NCBI RefSeq assembly: GCF_024266705.1
Contig: NZ_CP100756.1
Span: 1,860,001-1,924,000 of the forward strand
Source: Natrinema gelatinilyticum
Lineage (GTDB): Archaea; Halobacteriota; Halobacteria; Halobacteriales; Natrialbaceae
DNA: 64,000 bases
Direction of reading: 5' to 3'
A model generated the notes under the pieces. It did not search any database. It saw only the letters and a program-made list of their open reading frames with translations, and was not told the DNA's origin. Below are positions 27,914-36,517 of this stretch, piece by piece. The stretch's first letter is position 1. Each line of letters starts with the position of its first letter. The position numbers were made by a program, and so were the translations under genes.

Positions 27914-28675
27914 TCAACAGGTCGAGTACCCGCCGTCGACGACCAGTCCATGGCCGCTGACGAACGACGACTCGTCGCTGGCGAGGAACAGGATCGCGTC
28001 GGCGATTTCTTCGGGTTCGCCGAGTCGCTTGAGCGGATACTCTGCCGCCATCGCCTCGCGGGCGGCCGCCGGATCGTCCTGTTGCTCGAGGTACCCCTCG
28101 AGCATCTGTGTGTCCGTAAAGCCTGGACAGACGGCGTTCGCGCGGACGCCGTAGGGACCCGCCTCGGCGGCGACGGTTCGTGTCATGTTCAACACCGCGG
28201 CTTTGGTCGTCGAGTAGGCCGCCTGCTTGGGGAGTCCGAGGATGCTCGCCAGTGACCCGACGTTGACTATCGCGCCGTCGCCCTGGGCTTTCATGTGCGA
28301 CAGCGCTGCGCGACAGCCGTTCCAGACGCCCTTGACGTTGATATCGATGACGAAGTCCCGAATCTCGTCGTCGAGGTCCTCTAAGCTACTGCCAGGGTGG
28401 CCGGTCCCGGCATTGTTGACCATCACGTCGAGACTGTGGTCCTCGGCGACCGCGTCAACGACCGCGCGAAACTGTTCGCCGTCGGTGACGTCGAGTTCGT
28501 GAAACTCGGCCTCGCCGCCAGCTTCCTCGATGCTCTCGGCGACGGCCCGGCCGCCCTCGATGTTGACGTCGGTGACGATGACGCGCGCCCCCTCCTCGGC
28601 ACACCGTTCGGCTGTTGCTCTCCCGATTCCCGAGGCCGCACCCGTGATAACCGTTGTCTTCCCGTCGAGTCGCAT
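27914..28675 (-). CDS. SDR-family oxidoreductase (FabG/3-hydroxyacyl-CoA dehydrogenase-like)
   Basis: A 253-residue classical SDR with TGAASGIGRATA, TDVNIEGG (NAD-type acidic residue), NNAGTGHPG, YSTTKAAVLNMTRTVA and the dimer end SFVSGHGLVVDGGYSTC. The start MRLDGKTTVITG is fixed by a TATA box (AATTTATATAG on this strand, 28697-28707) centred about 27 bases upstream. A longer reading beginning MPFDARP would start too near the TATA. It probably acts on 3-hydroxyacyl-CoA or a similar alcohol, given the catabolic surroundings, but this is inference. Confidence 0.9.
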   Translation of the reverse strand: MRLDGKTTVITGAASGIGRATAERCAEEGARVIVTDVNIEGGRAVAESIEEAGGEAEFHELDVTDGEQFRAVVDAVAEDHSLDVMVNNAGTGHPGSSLEDLDDEIRDFVIDINVKGVWNGCRAALSHMKAQGDGAIVNVGSLASILGLPKQAAYSTTKAAVLNMTRTVAAEAGPYGVRANAVCPGFTDTQMLEGYLEQQDDPAAAREAMAAEYPLKRLGEPEEIADAILFLASDESSFVSGHGLVVDGGYSTC

Positions 28676-28696
28676 GGGTCGGGCATCGAACGGCAT

Positions 28697-28707
28697 CTAT
28701 ATAAATT
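28697..28707 (-). promoter_or_regulatory. TATA box of leaderless SDR gene
   Basis: AATTTATATAG on the minus strand, about 27 bases before the ATG at 28675. It is one of the clearest TATA boxes in the window and decides the start of the SDR. Confidence 0.65.
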
Positions 28708-29374
28708 CGTTCATCATTTATGAGACAATTACTGACGTTGTTTACACAATGTTCTATACTATTGAACACTGGTAACTCTATGCTGTCGTGGTCGTCCCCG
28801 CCGATTCCGCTCGAGCGTCGGTGCCGTAGTCGGGTGTCGATACTGAGCTCGAGCGTCGACGGTGCGGTCGGCCGTCGCCGTACGAGCGAGATTCCTCGTC
28901 TGGTCCGCCGATGAAAAATGAGGGAACGTTGCCACATGAGCAGTACCATAATTTAGCTTATAAATAACGCAGCGGACGGGTACGACTCCGTTGGCTGGCT
29001 TCCCAACGATGAAACGGCAGCCACGCCCGCTATAGCCGGATGGGCCGTCTCGACGCGTGTGATCTCCGTCGCTTCAGTCGTTCTCGTCCTGATCGTGAAC
29101 CGGACGAGAAGCGACTGTGAGCCGGAATCGGTTGCGGAACCGTGTGGCATAAACGCCGGATCGCCTCTGTGTTCCGCGATTCGTTCGGAACGGCTCGTTG
29201 CAGTCTTTCCCGAGCGACGTACTGAGCTGCTGGCTGTCCGACGAGACGCTGTGCCCCGCGAGATAATATTATGAAAGAGTAACTGTACTCGAAACAGTCA
29301 CATCTGACAGCGCGTTTCCGCTCACGGTCGGTACCGACACGTTGATCCGACCGATTCTCGTTGCCGAACGATGT
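28708..29374. other. Intergenic region without a supported gene
   Basis: This spacer separates two divergent units. It contains two copies of GCTCGAGCGTCG (near 28809 and 28850) and a second TATA-like TTATAAATAA (about 28960-28969) that could fire in either direction. Short reading frames on both strands show no family likeness and no consistent codon bias. The DNA near the MATE start (from 29255) is AT-richer. I see no RNA gene. Confidence 0.5.
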
Positions 29375-30748
29375 ATGGCCGATCCCGAGATCCGGGTCCG
29401 AGACGTGTGGGTTCGGACCGCCTCACTCTCGTGGCCGATTGCGATCCAACAGACGCTCAATACGTTGATGCGGACGGTCGACGTTCTCGTTACCGGACTC
29501 TTTTCGCCGGCGGCGGTCGCCGCGGTCGGGCTCGCGGATCTCTACGCCCAGATTCCCCTGCGAATCGGACTTGGACTCGGGACTGGTGCGATCGCCCTCT
29601 CGAGTCAAGATACCGGCCGTGGTGCCGAGGCGACTCGCGACCGGGCGATCACGCAGGCATTCGGTCTCGGGTTTCTGGCTGGGCTGCCGCTCAGCGTCGT
29701 CGGTCTGACGTTGTCGGCGCCGTTGATCGCGTTGCTCGGGGCCGACCCCGCGGTCAGCGAGGCAGGGGGACGCTACCTCGCACTGGTCTTCGCCGCTGCA
29801 CCGATGCGCATCGTCGGCATCGTCGGCGCACGCTCGCTACAGGGAACGGGCGATACGCGGACGCCGATGGTCGTCAACGGCACCGCGAACGTGTTCAACA
29901 TCACGGCGACGGCCGGACTGGGACTCGGCCTCGGTTCGCTCCCCGAACTGGGTATCGCCGGCGTCGGGCTGGCGACGGCGAGCAGCAGAACGATCGAGGC
30001 CGTCTCGATGATGGCTGTGATCGCGAGCGACCGGACGACCATCTCGTTCGCCCAGCCACGCCGCTCGCTCGTCACCCGACAGCTCGTCGCTGTCAGCCTC
30101 CCGAACTTTGCCGAGGGAATGAGCACATCGCTCGCGAACTTCCCGTTCAACGCACTGTTACTTACGTTCGGGACTGAAGTGACCGCCGCATACCACATCG
30201 GTCGCCGGATCTATCAGCAATTCAGCGGCCCGCTGTACCGCTCTGCCAGCGTCGTCGCGAGCATCGTCGTGGGACAGACGCTCGGCCAGGGCCGACCCGA
30301 TGCTGCCCGGTTTGCCGGACTGGCTATCACGGCGTTGAGTTTCCTGACGCTCAGCATCGCCGGGACCATCCTCCTCGTCGGCGCCATTCCTATCGCACGA
30401 GTGTTCACGAGCGATCCGCTCACGCTTGAGCACGCCGTCGCGTTCACCCGCGTCTTCGGCGTCTCGATGTTCGCCTTCGGCCTGTTTTTCCCGCTGTCGG
30501 GATGTCTTCGCGGCGCTGGCGAGACGCGCATTCCCTTCTACGCACGATTCAGTGGGACGTTCGGGTTCTTGCTCGTCTTTTCGTATCTCACCGGTATCAC
30601 TCTCGGTTACGGCCTGTCCGGGGTGTACGCTGGAATCGTTCTGAACTACGCGTGGTGGGTTCTCGTCGTCGGTATCGGATTCCTGCGGGGCGATTGGGCA
30701 GAGACCGCAGCATCGATGATGGCCGAACGCGCTGATGCGTTCCGCTGA
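29375..30748 (+). CDS. MATE-family efflux transporter
   Basis: A 457-residue twelve-helix transporter of the MATE (NorM/DinF) family exporting drugs or metabolites by Na+ or H+ antiport. Family signatures are SWPIAIQQTLNTLMRTVDVLVTG in helix 1 and the related second-half start LPNFAEGMSTSLANFPFNALLLTFG, showing the internal duplication. SGCLRGAGETRIPF is the conserved loop of the second half. The start MADPEIRV is chosen over an upstream TTG. No regulator is adjacent in the same orientation; the convergent IclR gene lies 554 bases away. Confidence 0.9.
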   Translation: MADPEIRVRDVWVRTASLSWPIAIQQTLNTLMRTVDVLVTGLFSPAAVAAVGLADLYAQIPLRIGLGLGTGAIALSSQDTGRGAEATRDRAITQAFGLGFLAGLPLSVVGLTLSAPLIALLGADPAVSEAGGRYLALVFAAAPMRIVGIVGARSLQGTGDTRTPMVVNGTANVFNITATAGLGLGLGSLPELGIAGVGLATASSRTIEAVSMMAVIASDRTTISFAQPRRSLVTRQLVAVSLPNFAEGMSTSLANFPFNALLLTFGTEVTAAYHIGRRIYQQFSGPLYRSASVVASIVVGQTLGQGRPDAARFAGLAITALSFLTLSIAGTILLVGAIPIARVFTSDPLTLEHAVAFTRVFGVSMFAFGLFFPLSGCLRGAGETRIPFYARFSGTFGFLLVFSYLTGITLGYGLSGVYAGIVLNYAWWVLVVGIGFLRGDWAETAASMMAERADAFR

Positions 30749-31302
30749 TTCTCGATCAGTCTCGAGACCGTCTCGACCGAGCGATTACTCCAACGCATCT
30801 CGCGCTCTCGTACAACCAACGATACCAGGAAGAATTACCGTATATGTCTGATCACAGAGTATGAATCTAGTTTGGTATATTTTTACTGTTCAGTTTTCAA
30901 ATCTGAGTAGCCTACTAGATACTGATCGTTTACGTGAATAAAACGGAAATATGCAGGTCGTCCGGACCCAACTATAGGGATTCTGTTCAATGTACATGTG
31001 ATAGTAACTCAAACAAAACACCGTACAATACAGTAGTATTTGCGTGTGTTCGTGGTCGAATGACCCGAATTTTGCGTCTCAACTGTCAGTCATTGAGCGG
31101 GCGGAAACGGGGATCCGGCCTCCTGGCACGCCTCTCTAATTACAATGATAGGATTGTAATTTAACTGGTTCCCCTGGCAGCAAGGATACGTGGCGACCGG
31201 GCACGCTGGGAATCGCTCGGGGTACGACTCGCCTGATTCGCCGTGCTTTCGTTCTGCTTTGTTCGATCGATGGTATCGGTACTGTTCACTCTGGCCGAAC
31301 AG
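30749..31302. other. AT-rich convergent spacer with inverted repeat
   Basis: The stretch from about 30830 to 31165 is visibly poorer in G/C than all surrounding DNA and codes for nothing I recognise. At 31138-31161 lies an inverted repeat with perfect 9-bp arms AATTACAAT and ATTGTAATT around a GATAGG loop. It may be a bidirectional terminator for the convergent MATE and IclR genes, or a relic of foreign DNA. Confidence 0.5.
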
Positions 31303-32076
31303 CTACGAGAACATGATGTTCACCTCGATCGTATTCGCCGTCGACAACAATCGGTTGCAGAGATCGTTTTCCTTCTGCTCGTTCTCGAGTCGGTGTTCGG
31401 GACCGCCGACGGTGACGGCTCCGTAGACTGTGCCGTCGTTGCCCAGAATCGGCGCGCCGATGGAACTAATTCCGGGCAAATACTCCCCACGACTGTGCGC
31501 GACACCGTCGTTGCGAACCGCTTCGAGTTCGTCGAAGAGGACCTCTCGGTCGGTGATCGTCTTGTCAGTGAAAGCGGGCAACCCCCACTTGTCGATGACC
31601 TGGTCGACGCGGTCGTCGGAGAAGTGAGCGAGCATGGCCTTGCCGCCGGCCGAGATGTGGTGATAGGTGTGGGTTCCGATGTCAATATTGCTCGTGAACG
31701 ATTGGCTTCTCCCGCTGACGTTGATGACCGTTCCGAGTCCGTTCTGGTGTGTCGAACAGAAGACTCGTTCCCCCACTTCCTCCGAGAGTTTCGTGATCGG
31801 TTCGTCCGACGCGGCGTACAGCGGTTCGGCGTGTTTGACGTATTCTCCGAAAGAAAGGAAGCGAAGGCTCAACCGGTATTCGTCGCCCTCCTGGACGACG
31901 TATCCCTTCGAGCGCAGCGTCGACAGGTGGGCGTGGACCGTACTCTTTGCGAGGCCGGTTCGCTCAGTGAGTTCCGTCACTCCCGCTCCTTCGGCCTGCC
32001 ACAGTGCCTCGAGAATGTCGAGCGTTTTGACCACTGCGTCAATCTGTTTCCCACCGTTCGATTCTGATGCTGTCAT
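31303..32076 (-). CDS. IclR-family transcriptional regulator
   Basis: A 257-residue regulator. The N-terminal winged helix (residues about 10-70) has ALWQAEGAGVTELTERTGL and KSTVHAHLSTLRSKGYV. The C-terminal IclR effector domain includes GTHTYHHISAGGKAMLAHF and GEYLPGISSIGAPIL. Such proteins sense small carboxylates or CoA-pathway intermediates. It diverges from the acyl-CoA dehydrogenase at 32271, so that gene and itself are the likeliest targets. An imperfect dyad overlaps its own promoter. Confidence 0.92.
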   Translation of the reverse strand: MTASESNGGKQIDAVVKTLDILEALWQAEGAGVTELTERTGLAKSTVHAHLSTLRSKGYVVQEGDEYRLSLRFLSFGEYVKHAEPLYAASDEPITKLSEEVGERVFCSTHQNGLGTVINVSGRSQSFTSNIDIGTHTYHHISAGGKAMLAHFSDDRVDQVIDKWGLPAFTDKTITDREVLFDELEAVRNDGVAHSRGEYLPGISSIGAPILGNDGTVYGAVTVGGPEHRLENEQKENDLCNRLLSTANTIEVNIMFS

Positions 32077-32078
32077 AC

Positions 32079-32103
32079 TTTACATTCTATGAAACGAAGT
32101 AAA
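32079..32103 (-). promoter_or_regulatory. Imperfect dyad before iclR start (possible autoregulation)
   Basis: TTTACATTC and GAAGTAAA form an inverted repeat with one unpaired base around an 8-base centre, two bases before the ATG of the IclR gene. An AT-rich TATA-like AGTTTTAC lies at its outer edge. IclR proteins often bind such dyads over their own promoters. Confidence 0.45.
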
Positions 32104-32270
32104 ACTGTTCCGCTCTGCTGAACGCGCATACTGATCGAAAAAATCCATCTCTCTTTTCTTCTCGAGGTGCAACCCTCGAATCGACCGATGTGAGCGGAAT
32201 CGATCTAATCGTGCTCATTGAAAGTTAGTAACACGGTAACGCTTAAGTGATACGTTATATGAGATATGCT

Positions 32271-33467
32271 ATGGACTTCAGCGAACCGTCCGAAGCGGTG
32301 CAAATCAAGAAAGCGCTCGACGAGTTCATCGATCAGGAAGTCGCGCCCCTCGAGAACGAGTACGATCAGTTCCTCGGCGCAGACTACGAGAAGAACATCG
32401 TCGACGACGACCATCGACAGGTCCCTGAGTACCGCACCATCGTCGAACAGATCAGAAAGAAGTCCGTCGAGGCGGGCTTCTATGGGATGACGATGCCCGA
32501 AGAAGTCGGCGGCGGTGACGTCGACATTCTCACCCGAGCGATCGTCGGCGAACACATGTCCAACCGTCCGCCGGGCTTCCACAGCGCCATCTTCGGTGGT
32601 GCCGGTGGACCGACGCCGATCCTGCTCGCCTGCGACGAGCGCCAGCGTGAGGAGTATCTCCAACCACTGATGGACGGCGAGATCACGACGTGCTTCGCGC
32701 TGACCGAACCGGGCCACGGCAGCGACGCCCACCACATGGACACCAGAGCAGAGAAGGACAGCGACGAGTGGGTGATAAACGGCCAGAAAGTCTACATCAC
32801 GAACGGTCCCTACGCGGACTTCGCGATGGTGTTCGCTCGCACCAGCGGCGAGGACGGTGACCTCGACGGTATCACGTGCTTCCTCGTCGAGGACGATACC
32901 ACCGGGTTCGAGGTCGGAACGATCCACCGCGCGATGGGGATGACCCCCGGAACGCATGCCGAACTGCACTTCGACGACTGCCGCGTCGGCGAAGAACAGG
33001 TCCTCGGCGAGGTCGACCACGGATTCCAGTCCGCGATGGACTGGATCGGTGGCGGTCGGATCAACATTGCCGCGGGTGCGGTGGGGACCGCTCAGTTCCT
33101 CCTCGATATGTCGGTGGAGTACGCCCGCAGCCGGGAGACGTTCGGGAAACCGATCGGCCACCGGCAGGGCATCTCGTTCCAGTTGGCCGAACTCGCGACG
33201 GACATCGAACAAGTCCGCCAACTGTACCGCTACGCCGCCTGGAAGATGGACAACGGCGAGCGTGCCCGCAAGGAAGAATCGATGGCGAAACTTCGAGGGG
33301 CTCAGCTCGCCAACGACGCGGCGGACATCGCCATGCAGGTTCACGGCGGTGCCGGCTTCATGAAAGACCTCCCCATCGAACGGAACTACAGATCGGCTCG
33401 CGTCTTCCGCATCTTCGAGGGGACCGACGAGATTCAGCGACGGACGATCGCCCGCGAACTCATCTGA
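32271..33467 (+). CDS. Acyl-CoA dehydrogenase
   Basis: A 398-residue FAD enzyme introducing the alpha-beta double bond in acyl-CoA. FAD/substrate signatures are CFALTEPGHGSDAHHMDTRA and YITNGPYADFAMVF. The catalytic base Glu is in RIFEGTDEIQRRTIAREL, the standard medium/short-chain position. The start MDFSEPSEAV follows a TATA-like GCTTAAGTG about 28 bases upstream, so it is leaderless. It abuts the MBL hydrolase at 33468 and diverges from the IclR regulator. Chain length is unknown. Confidence 0.93.
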   Translation: MDFSEPSEAVQIKKALDEFIDQEVAPLENEYDQFLGADYEKNIVDDDHRQVPEYRTIVEQIRKKSVEAGFYGMTMPEEVGGGDVDILTRAIVGEHMSNRPPGFHSAIFGGAGGPTPILLACDERQREEYLQPLMDGEITTCFALTEPGHGSDAHHMDTRAEKDSDEWVINGQKVYITNGPYADFAMVFARTSGEDGDLDGITCFLVEDDTTGFEVGTIHRAMGMTPGTHAELHFDDCRVGEEQVLGEVDHGFQSAMDWIGGGRINIAAGAVGTAQFLLDMSVEYARSRETFGKPIGHRQGISFQLAELATDIEQVRQLYRYAAWKMDNGERARKEESMAKLRGAQLANDAADIAMQVHGGAGFMKDLPIERNYRSARVFRIFEGTDEIQRRTIARELI

Positions 33468-34475
33468 GTGTCGACGATGGACAATACGACGGAGCAAGGG
33501 ACGACCGCCGCCACGACACAGGTTTCGCGCCTCGACTTCGACATCGAGTGGCCGCCGAAACACGCCGCAGCGTACCTCGTAGACGGGGCCGCCCCGCTCC
33601 TGGTCGACTGCGGCGATCCGCAGGAACGCGCCGAAACGACGATCCAGGACGGTCTAGCCGAGACGGGGAACGCACTCGAGGACGTGGCGGCGGTCGTCGT
33701 CACCCACCCGCACAGCGACCACATCGGCCAGGTCCCACTCCTACGGGACGCCGGCGCGACCGTGTACGCTCCCCAACCGGTGCTCGAGCAACTCGAGCGC
33801 GACGAGGAGGATCTCGCGGAGGGAGTCCGCGACGTCGGCCGGTCCGCGGGCTACCGCGGTGAGGCGATCGAGCGCGAGGTCGAACGGGCGCAGTCGTCCC
33901 TGCGTCGCAACCGTCGCTTGCTCGCGCCCGACGACGCCGTGGCCTTCGAATTCGGCGAGCCGTTTTCCGTCGCGGGCCTCGAGTTCGAGGCCGTCCACAC
34001 GCCCGGCCATCAGATCCACCACGCGGGTCTGCTCACCGAATTAGACGGCGAGCGCGTCCTGTTCAGCGGCGACGCGCTCATCGAATCGTTCCGGCCCGGC
34101 GCGATCCACGTCGGCATCGATTACGGGGCCTACGACGCCGTCGACGCGTTTCACCGCTCGATGGACCGACTCGAGGGCCGCCGCGTCGATCGGGTCTACC
34201 CCGGCCACGGACCGGTCTTCACCGGCTACGACGGCGCGATCGAGAGCACCCGATCTGCCCTCGAGGCGCTCACGGGAGAGACCTTCGAAGCGGTCACGGG
34301 CATTGGCCCCGCCACGCCGATGGAGATCACTCGCTACCGTTCGGGCGAGGTCCGGTATCCGGCGCAGTTGCTCGACACGCTCGGTGCCCTCGGCACGCTC
34401 GAAGGGCGCGGCCGAATCCAGTCCACAGAACGAGACGGTGTCCGCTATTATTCGGTCATGAAAGCCTCGCCGTGA
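33468..34475 (+). CDS. MBL-fold hydrolase with C-terminal winged-helix region (LACTB2-like)
   Basis: A 335-residue hydrolase. Zinc ligands are in VVTHPHSDHIGQV (HxHxDH), HTPGHQIHHAG, FSGDALIESF and YPGHGPVF. The C-terminal 70 residues (from about ALEALTGETFEA) look like the small helical domain of LACTB2-like proteins. The GTG start directly follows the TGA of the acyl-CoA dehydrogenase with no spacer; an ATG three codons later is the alternative. This tight coupling suggests it processes a product or thioester of that enzyme. Its stop overlaps the convergent LLM gene by 28 bases. Confidence 0.87.
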   Translation: MSTMDNTTEQGTTAATTQVSRLDFDIEWPPKHAAAYLVDGAAPLLVDCGDPQERAETTIQDGLAETGNALEDVAAVVVTHPHSDHIGQVPLLRDAGATVYAPQPVLEQLERDEEDLAEGVRDVGRSAGYRGEAIEREVERAQSSLRRNRRLLAPDDAVAFEFGEPFSVAGLEFEAVHTPGHQIHHAGLLTELDGERVLFSGDALIESFRPGAIHVGIDYGAYDAVDAFHRSMDRLEGRRVDRVYPGHGPVFTGYDGAIESTRSALEALTGETFEAVTGIGPATPMEITRYRSGEVRYPAQLLDTLGALGTLEGRGRIQSTERDGVRYYSVMKASP

Positions 34476-35437
34476 GCTACTGGGAGGACGACGCGGTCGG
34501 CGATCCCGCCGTAGACGTCCTCGGCCCGCGCGAGTAATTCGTCCGGCGGCGCCTCGATCGCGAACGCCGATACCATCTCGTCGGTGATCAACTCGGTCAT
34601 CTCGTCCCAGCGCTGTTCTTTCGAGAGGTCGTGCAGTTCCTCGCCGACGGATCGCCAGCCGTGGTGATCGAGGACGTCGTGGTAGGTCCGAGTACTCCCG
34701 TAGAAGGCGATGCGCCGCTCTACCTCCGCGCGAGTCTGCTCGCGCTCTTCGTCCGTTTCTCCCGTCACGACGAACGGACTCGCAGAAAGCGACACGTCCT
34801 CGAGCGCTCGATCTTCGTGGTCGGCCCCCTCCGCGACGGTCGGCGCGATGACCTCGTCGGTGTAGTCGGGGGTGTTGAACGCGTGCATCGCCAGCCCGTC
34901 GCAGAGTTCGCCCGCGAGCCGGATGTTGTACTCGTTGACGCCCGCGATGTAAATCGGAACGTCGGGATGCTCGATCGGTCCCGGATTGAAGTTCTCGGTC
35001 ATGAGCGAAAACGAGTAGTGATCGCCCTGGTAGTCGAGGTCCGTCTCACCCCTGAAGACGTCGAAACTGTGGTGGAGCGATTCGACGACCTCGCGAAGTC
35101 GCGGTCCGGGTGACTCCCAGTCCACGCTGAACCGGCGCTCGTTGTGGCCCTTGACCTGCGTGCCGAGTCCGAGGACGAAGCGGCCGTCCGAATACCGCGC
35201 GAGGTCCCAGGCCGTGTAGGCGAGCGCCATCGGGCTGCGAGTGAACGAGAGGGCGATGCGCGTGCCCTGCTGGATTTCGTCGGTTCGGTCCGCGATCAGC
35301 GGATGCGGGAGAAACGCGTCGTTGTCCATCTCTGGCGTCCAGACGCCGTCGAATCCCAGTTCTTCTGCGCGTGCGGCCACCGCGCCGGAGTCGGTCGACA
35401 GGCCGGGCACCATCGCGTCGATGCGAAGATCTGACAT
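34448..35437 (-). CDS. LLM-class F420-dependent oxidoreductase
   Basis: A 329-residue TIM-barrel oxidoreductase of the luciferase-like class. Visible marks are ARAEELGFDGVWTPEMDND near the N-terminus, RIALSFTRSPMALAYTAWDLARYSDGRFVLGLGTQVKGHNERRF split across the core, and IYIAGVNEYNIRLAGELCDGL. Archaeal members of this branch use coenzyme F420 rather than FMN. The substrate is unknown. The last nine codons lie antisense to the end of the MBL gene. It probably stands alone: the next minus-strand gene upstream is 138 bases away. Confidence 0.87.
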   Translation of the reverse strand: MSDLRIDAMVPGLSTDSGAVAARAEELGFDGVWTPEMDNDAFLPHPLIADRTDEIQQGTRIALSFTRSPMALAYTAWDLARYSDGRFVLGLGTQVKGHNERRFSVDWESPGPRLREVVESLHHSFDVFRGETDLDYQGDHYSFSLMTENFNPGPIEHPDVPIYIAGVNEYNIRLAGELCDGLAMHAFNTPDYTDEVIAPTVAEGADHEDRALEDVSLSASPFVVTGETDEEREQTRAEVERRIAFYGSTRTYHDVLDHHGWRSVGEELHDLSKEQRWDEMTELITDEMVSAFAIEAPPDELLARAEDVYGGIADRVVLPVAHGEAFMTE

Positions 35438-35575
35438 ACGTACTGATCGTCGGGCCGACGCTTCAATCTATGGACGAGTTTCGGGCCGTCGACGAAAAGA
35501 CAGATTCCGGGTTCGTACCCCCCTCGACGCAGTTCTCGAACGTCCACCTCGCACCGCCCAGCCCCCACGTCTCGC

Positions 35576-36514
35576 TCACACGACGCGGTTCTCGAGGTCC
35601 TCGCCCGCGCGGAATCGATCGTAGTTTCGGCCGAAGACGTCGGCACACCGCTCCCAGTAGTGGGGCGTGCTGCCTGCCATGTGCGGCGTGACGAGGACGT
35701 CCTCGCGGTCCCACAGCGACGACCCCTCGGGGAGCGGTTCCTCCGCGAAGACGTCCAGTGCCGCACCGCCTATGTCGTCGGCCTCGAGTGCGTCGACGAG
35801 CGCGTCTTGGTCGACGACAGCGCCGCGCGCGACGTTGACCAGCACCGCGTCGTCGGACAGCGTTGCCAGCGCGTCGGCGTCGATCAGACCCCGCGTCTCG
35901 TCGGTCAGTGGACAGCTGATCACGAGGTAGTCGCTCTCGGACAGGACGGACTCGAGTCCGTCGGGTCCGCGCACCTCGTCGATCCCGTCGGGTGCGTCGG
36001 TCGGATCGCGTTTCGTTCCGACCACGTGGGCGTCGAACGTCTGGCAGTAGTCGGCGACCGTGGAGCCGATCGCCCCGACGCCGACGATCCCGACCGTTCG
36101 ATCACCGAGCTCGCCGGCCAGGTATCGATCCCACTCCTCGCGGCGTTGCTGTGCGACCGCGCGATCGAACCGTCGCTCGAAGTAGAGGAGATATCCGAGG
36201 ACTTGCTGGCCGATCGGTTTCGCGTGGATCCCCGAGACGGTCGTCAGCGCCACGCCGCGGTCGGAAAGCGCGGCGTAGTCGTAGCCGTCCGTTCCAGCGC
36301 TGAGCGCCTGGACCCACTCGAGGTCGTCGGCGGCCGAGAGGACGTCGTCGGGGAGGCGCTGGGTGAGGAGCACGTCGGCATCGGCGACTACCGCGAGCAG
36401 GGCGTCCTCGTCTGCGACGTGTTTGAGATCGATATCTGGCCGCCGGTCACGGATCGCCGCCACCAGTCTCGACCCGCCGCCCTCGATGATGTGCGGGCTG
36501 ACGACGACCGTCAC
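35576..36514 (-). CDS. D-2-hydroxyacid dehydrogenase (NAD-dependent)
   Basis: A 312-residue enzyme reducing 2-keto acids to D-2-hydroxy acids or the reverse. The Rossmann loop is GIVGVGAIGS. Catalytic residues are Arg in NVARGAVVDQDAL, Glu in VFAEEPLPEGS and His in VTPHMAGSTP. It starts 3 bases after the stop of the acyl-CoA ligase upstream on this strand, so the two are one operon. Together they may handle a 2-hydroxy or 2-keto acid; this link is inference from the spacing. Confidence 0.9.
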   Translation of the reverse strand: MTVVVSPHIIEGGGSRLVAAIRDRRPDIDLKHVADEDALLAVVADADVLLTQRLPDDVLSAADDLEWVQALSAGTDGYDYAALSDRGVALTTVSGIHAKPIGQQVLGYLLYFERRFDRAVAQQRREEWDRYLAGELGDRTVGIVGVGAIGSTVADYCQTFDAHVVGTKRDPTDAPDGIDEVRGPDGLESVLSESDYLVISCPLTDETRGLIDADALATLSDDAVLVNVARGAVVDQDALVDALEADDIGGAALDVFAEEPLPEGSSLWDREDVLVTPHMAGSTPHYWERCADVFGRNYDRFRAGEDLENRVV

Positions 36515-36517
36515 GTC

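Noticed and set aside
28953..29274. Short open frames of 65-71 codons on both strands
   Set aside because: No motif, no family likeness and no codon-use preference; the nearby TATA-like sequence alone is not enough.
30934..31164. A 76-codon frame in the AT-rich spacer
   Set aside because: It has a weak GTG start, no recognisable domain and overlaps the inverted repeat.
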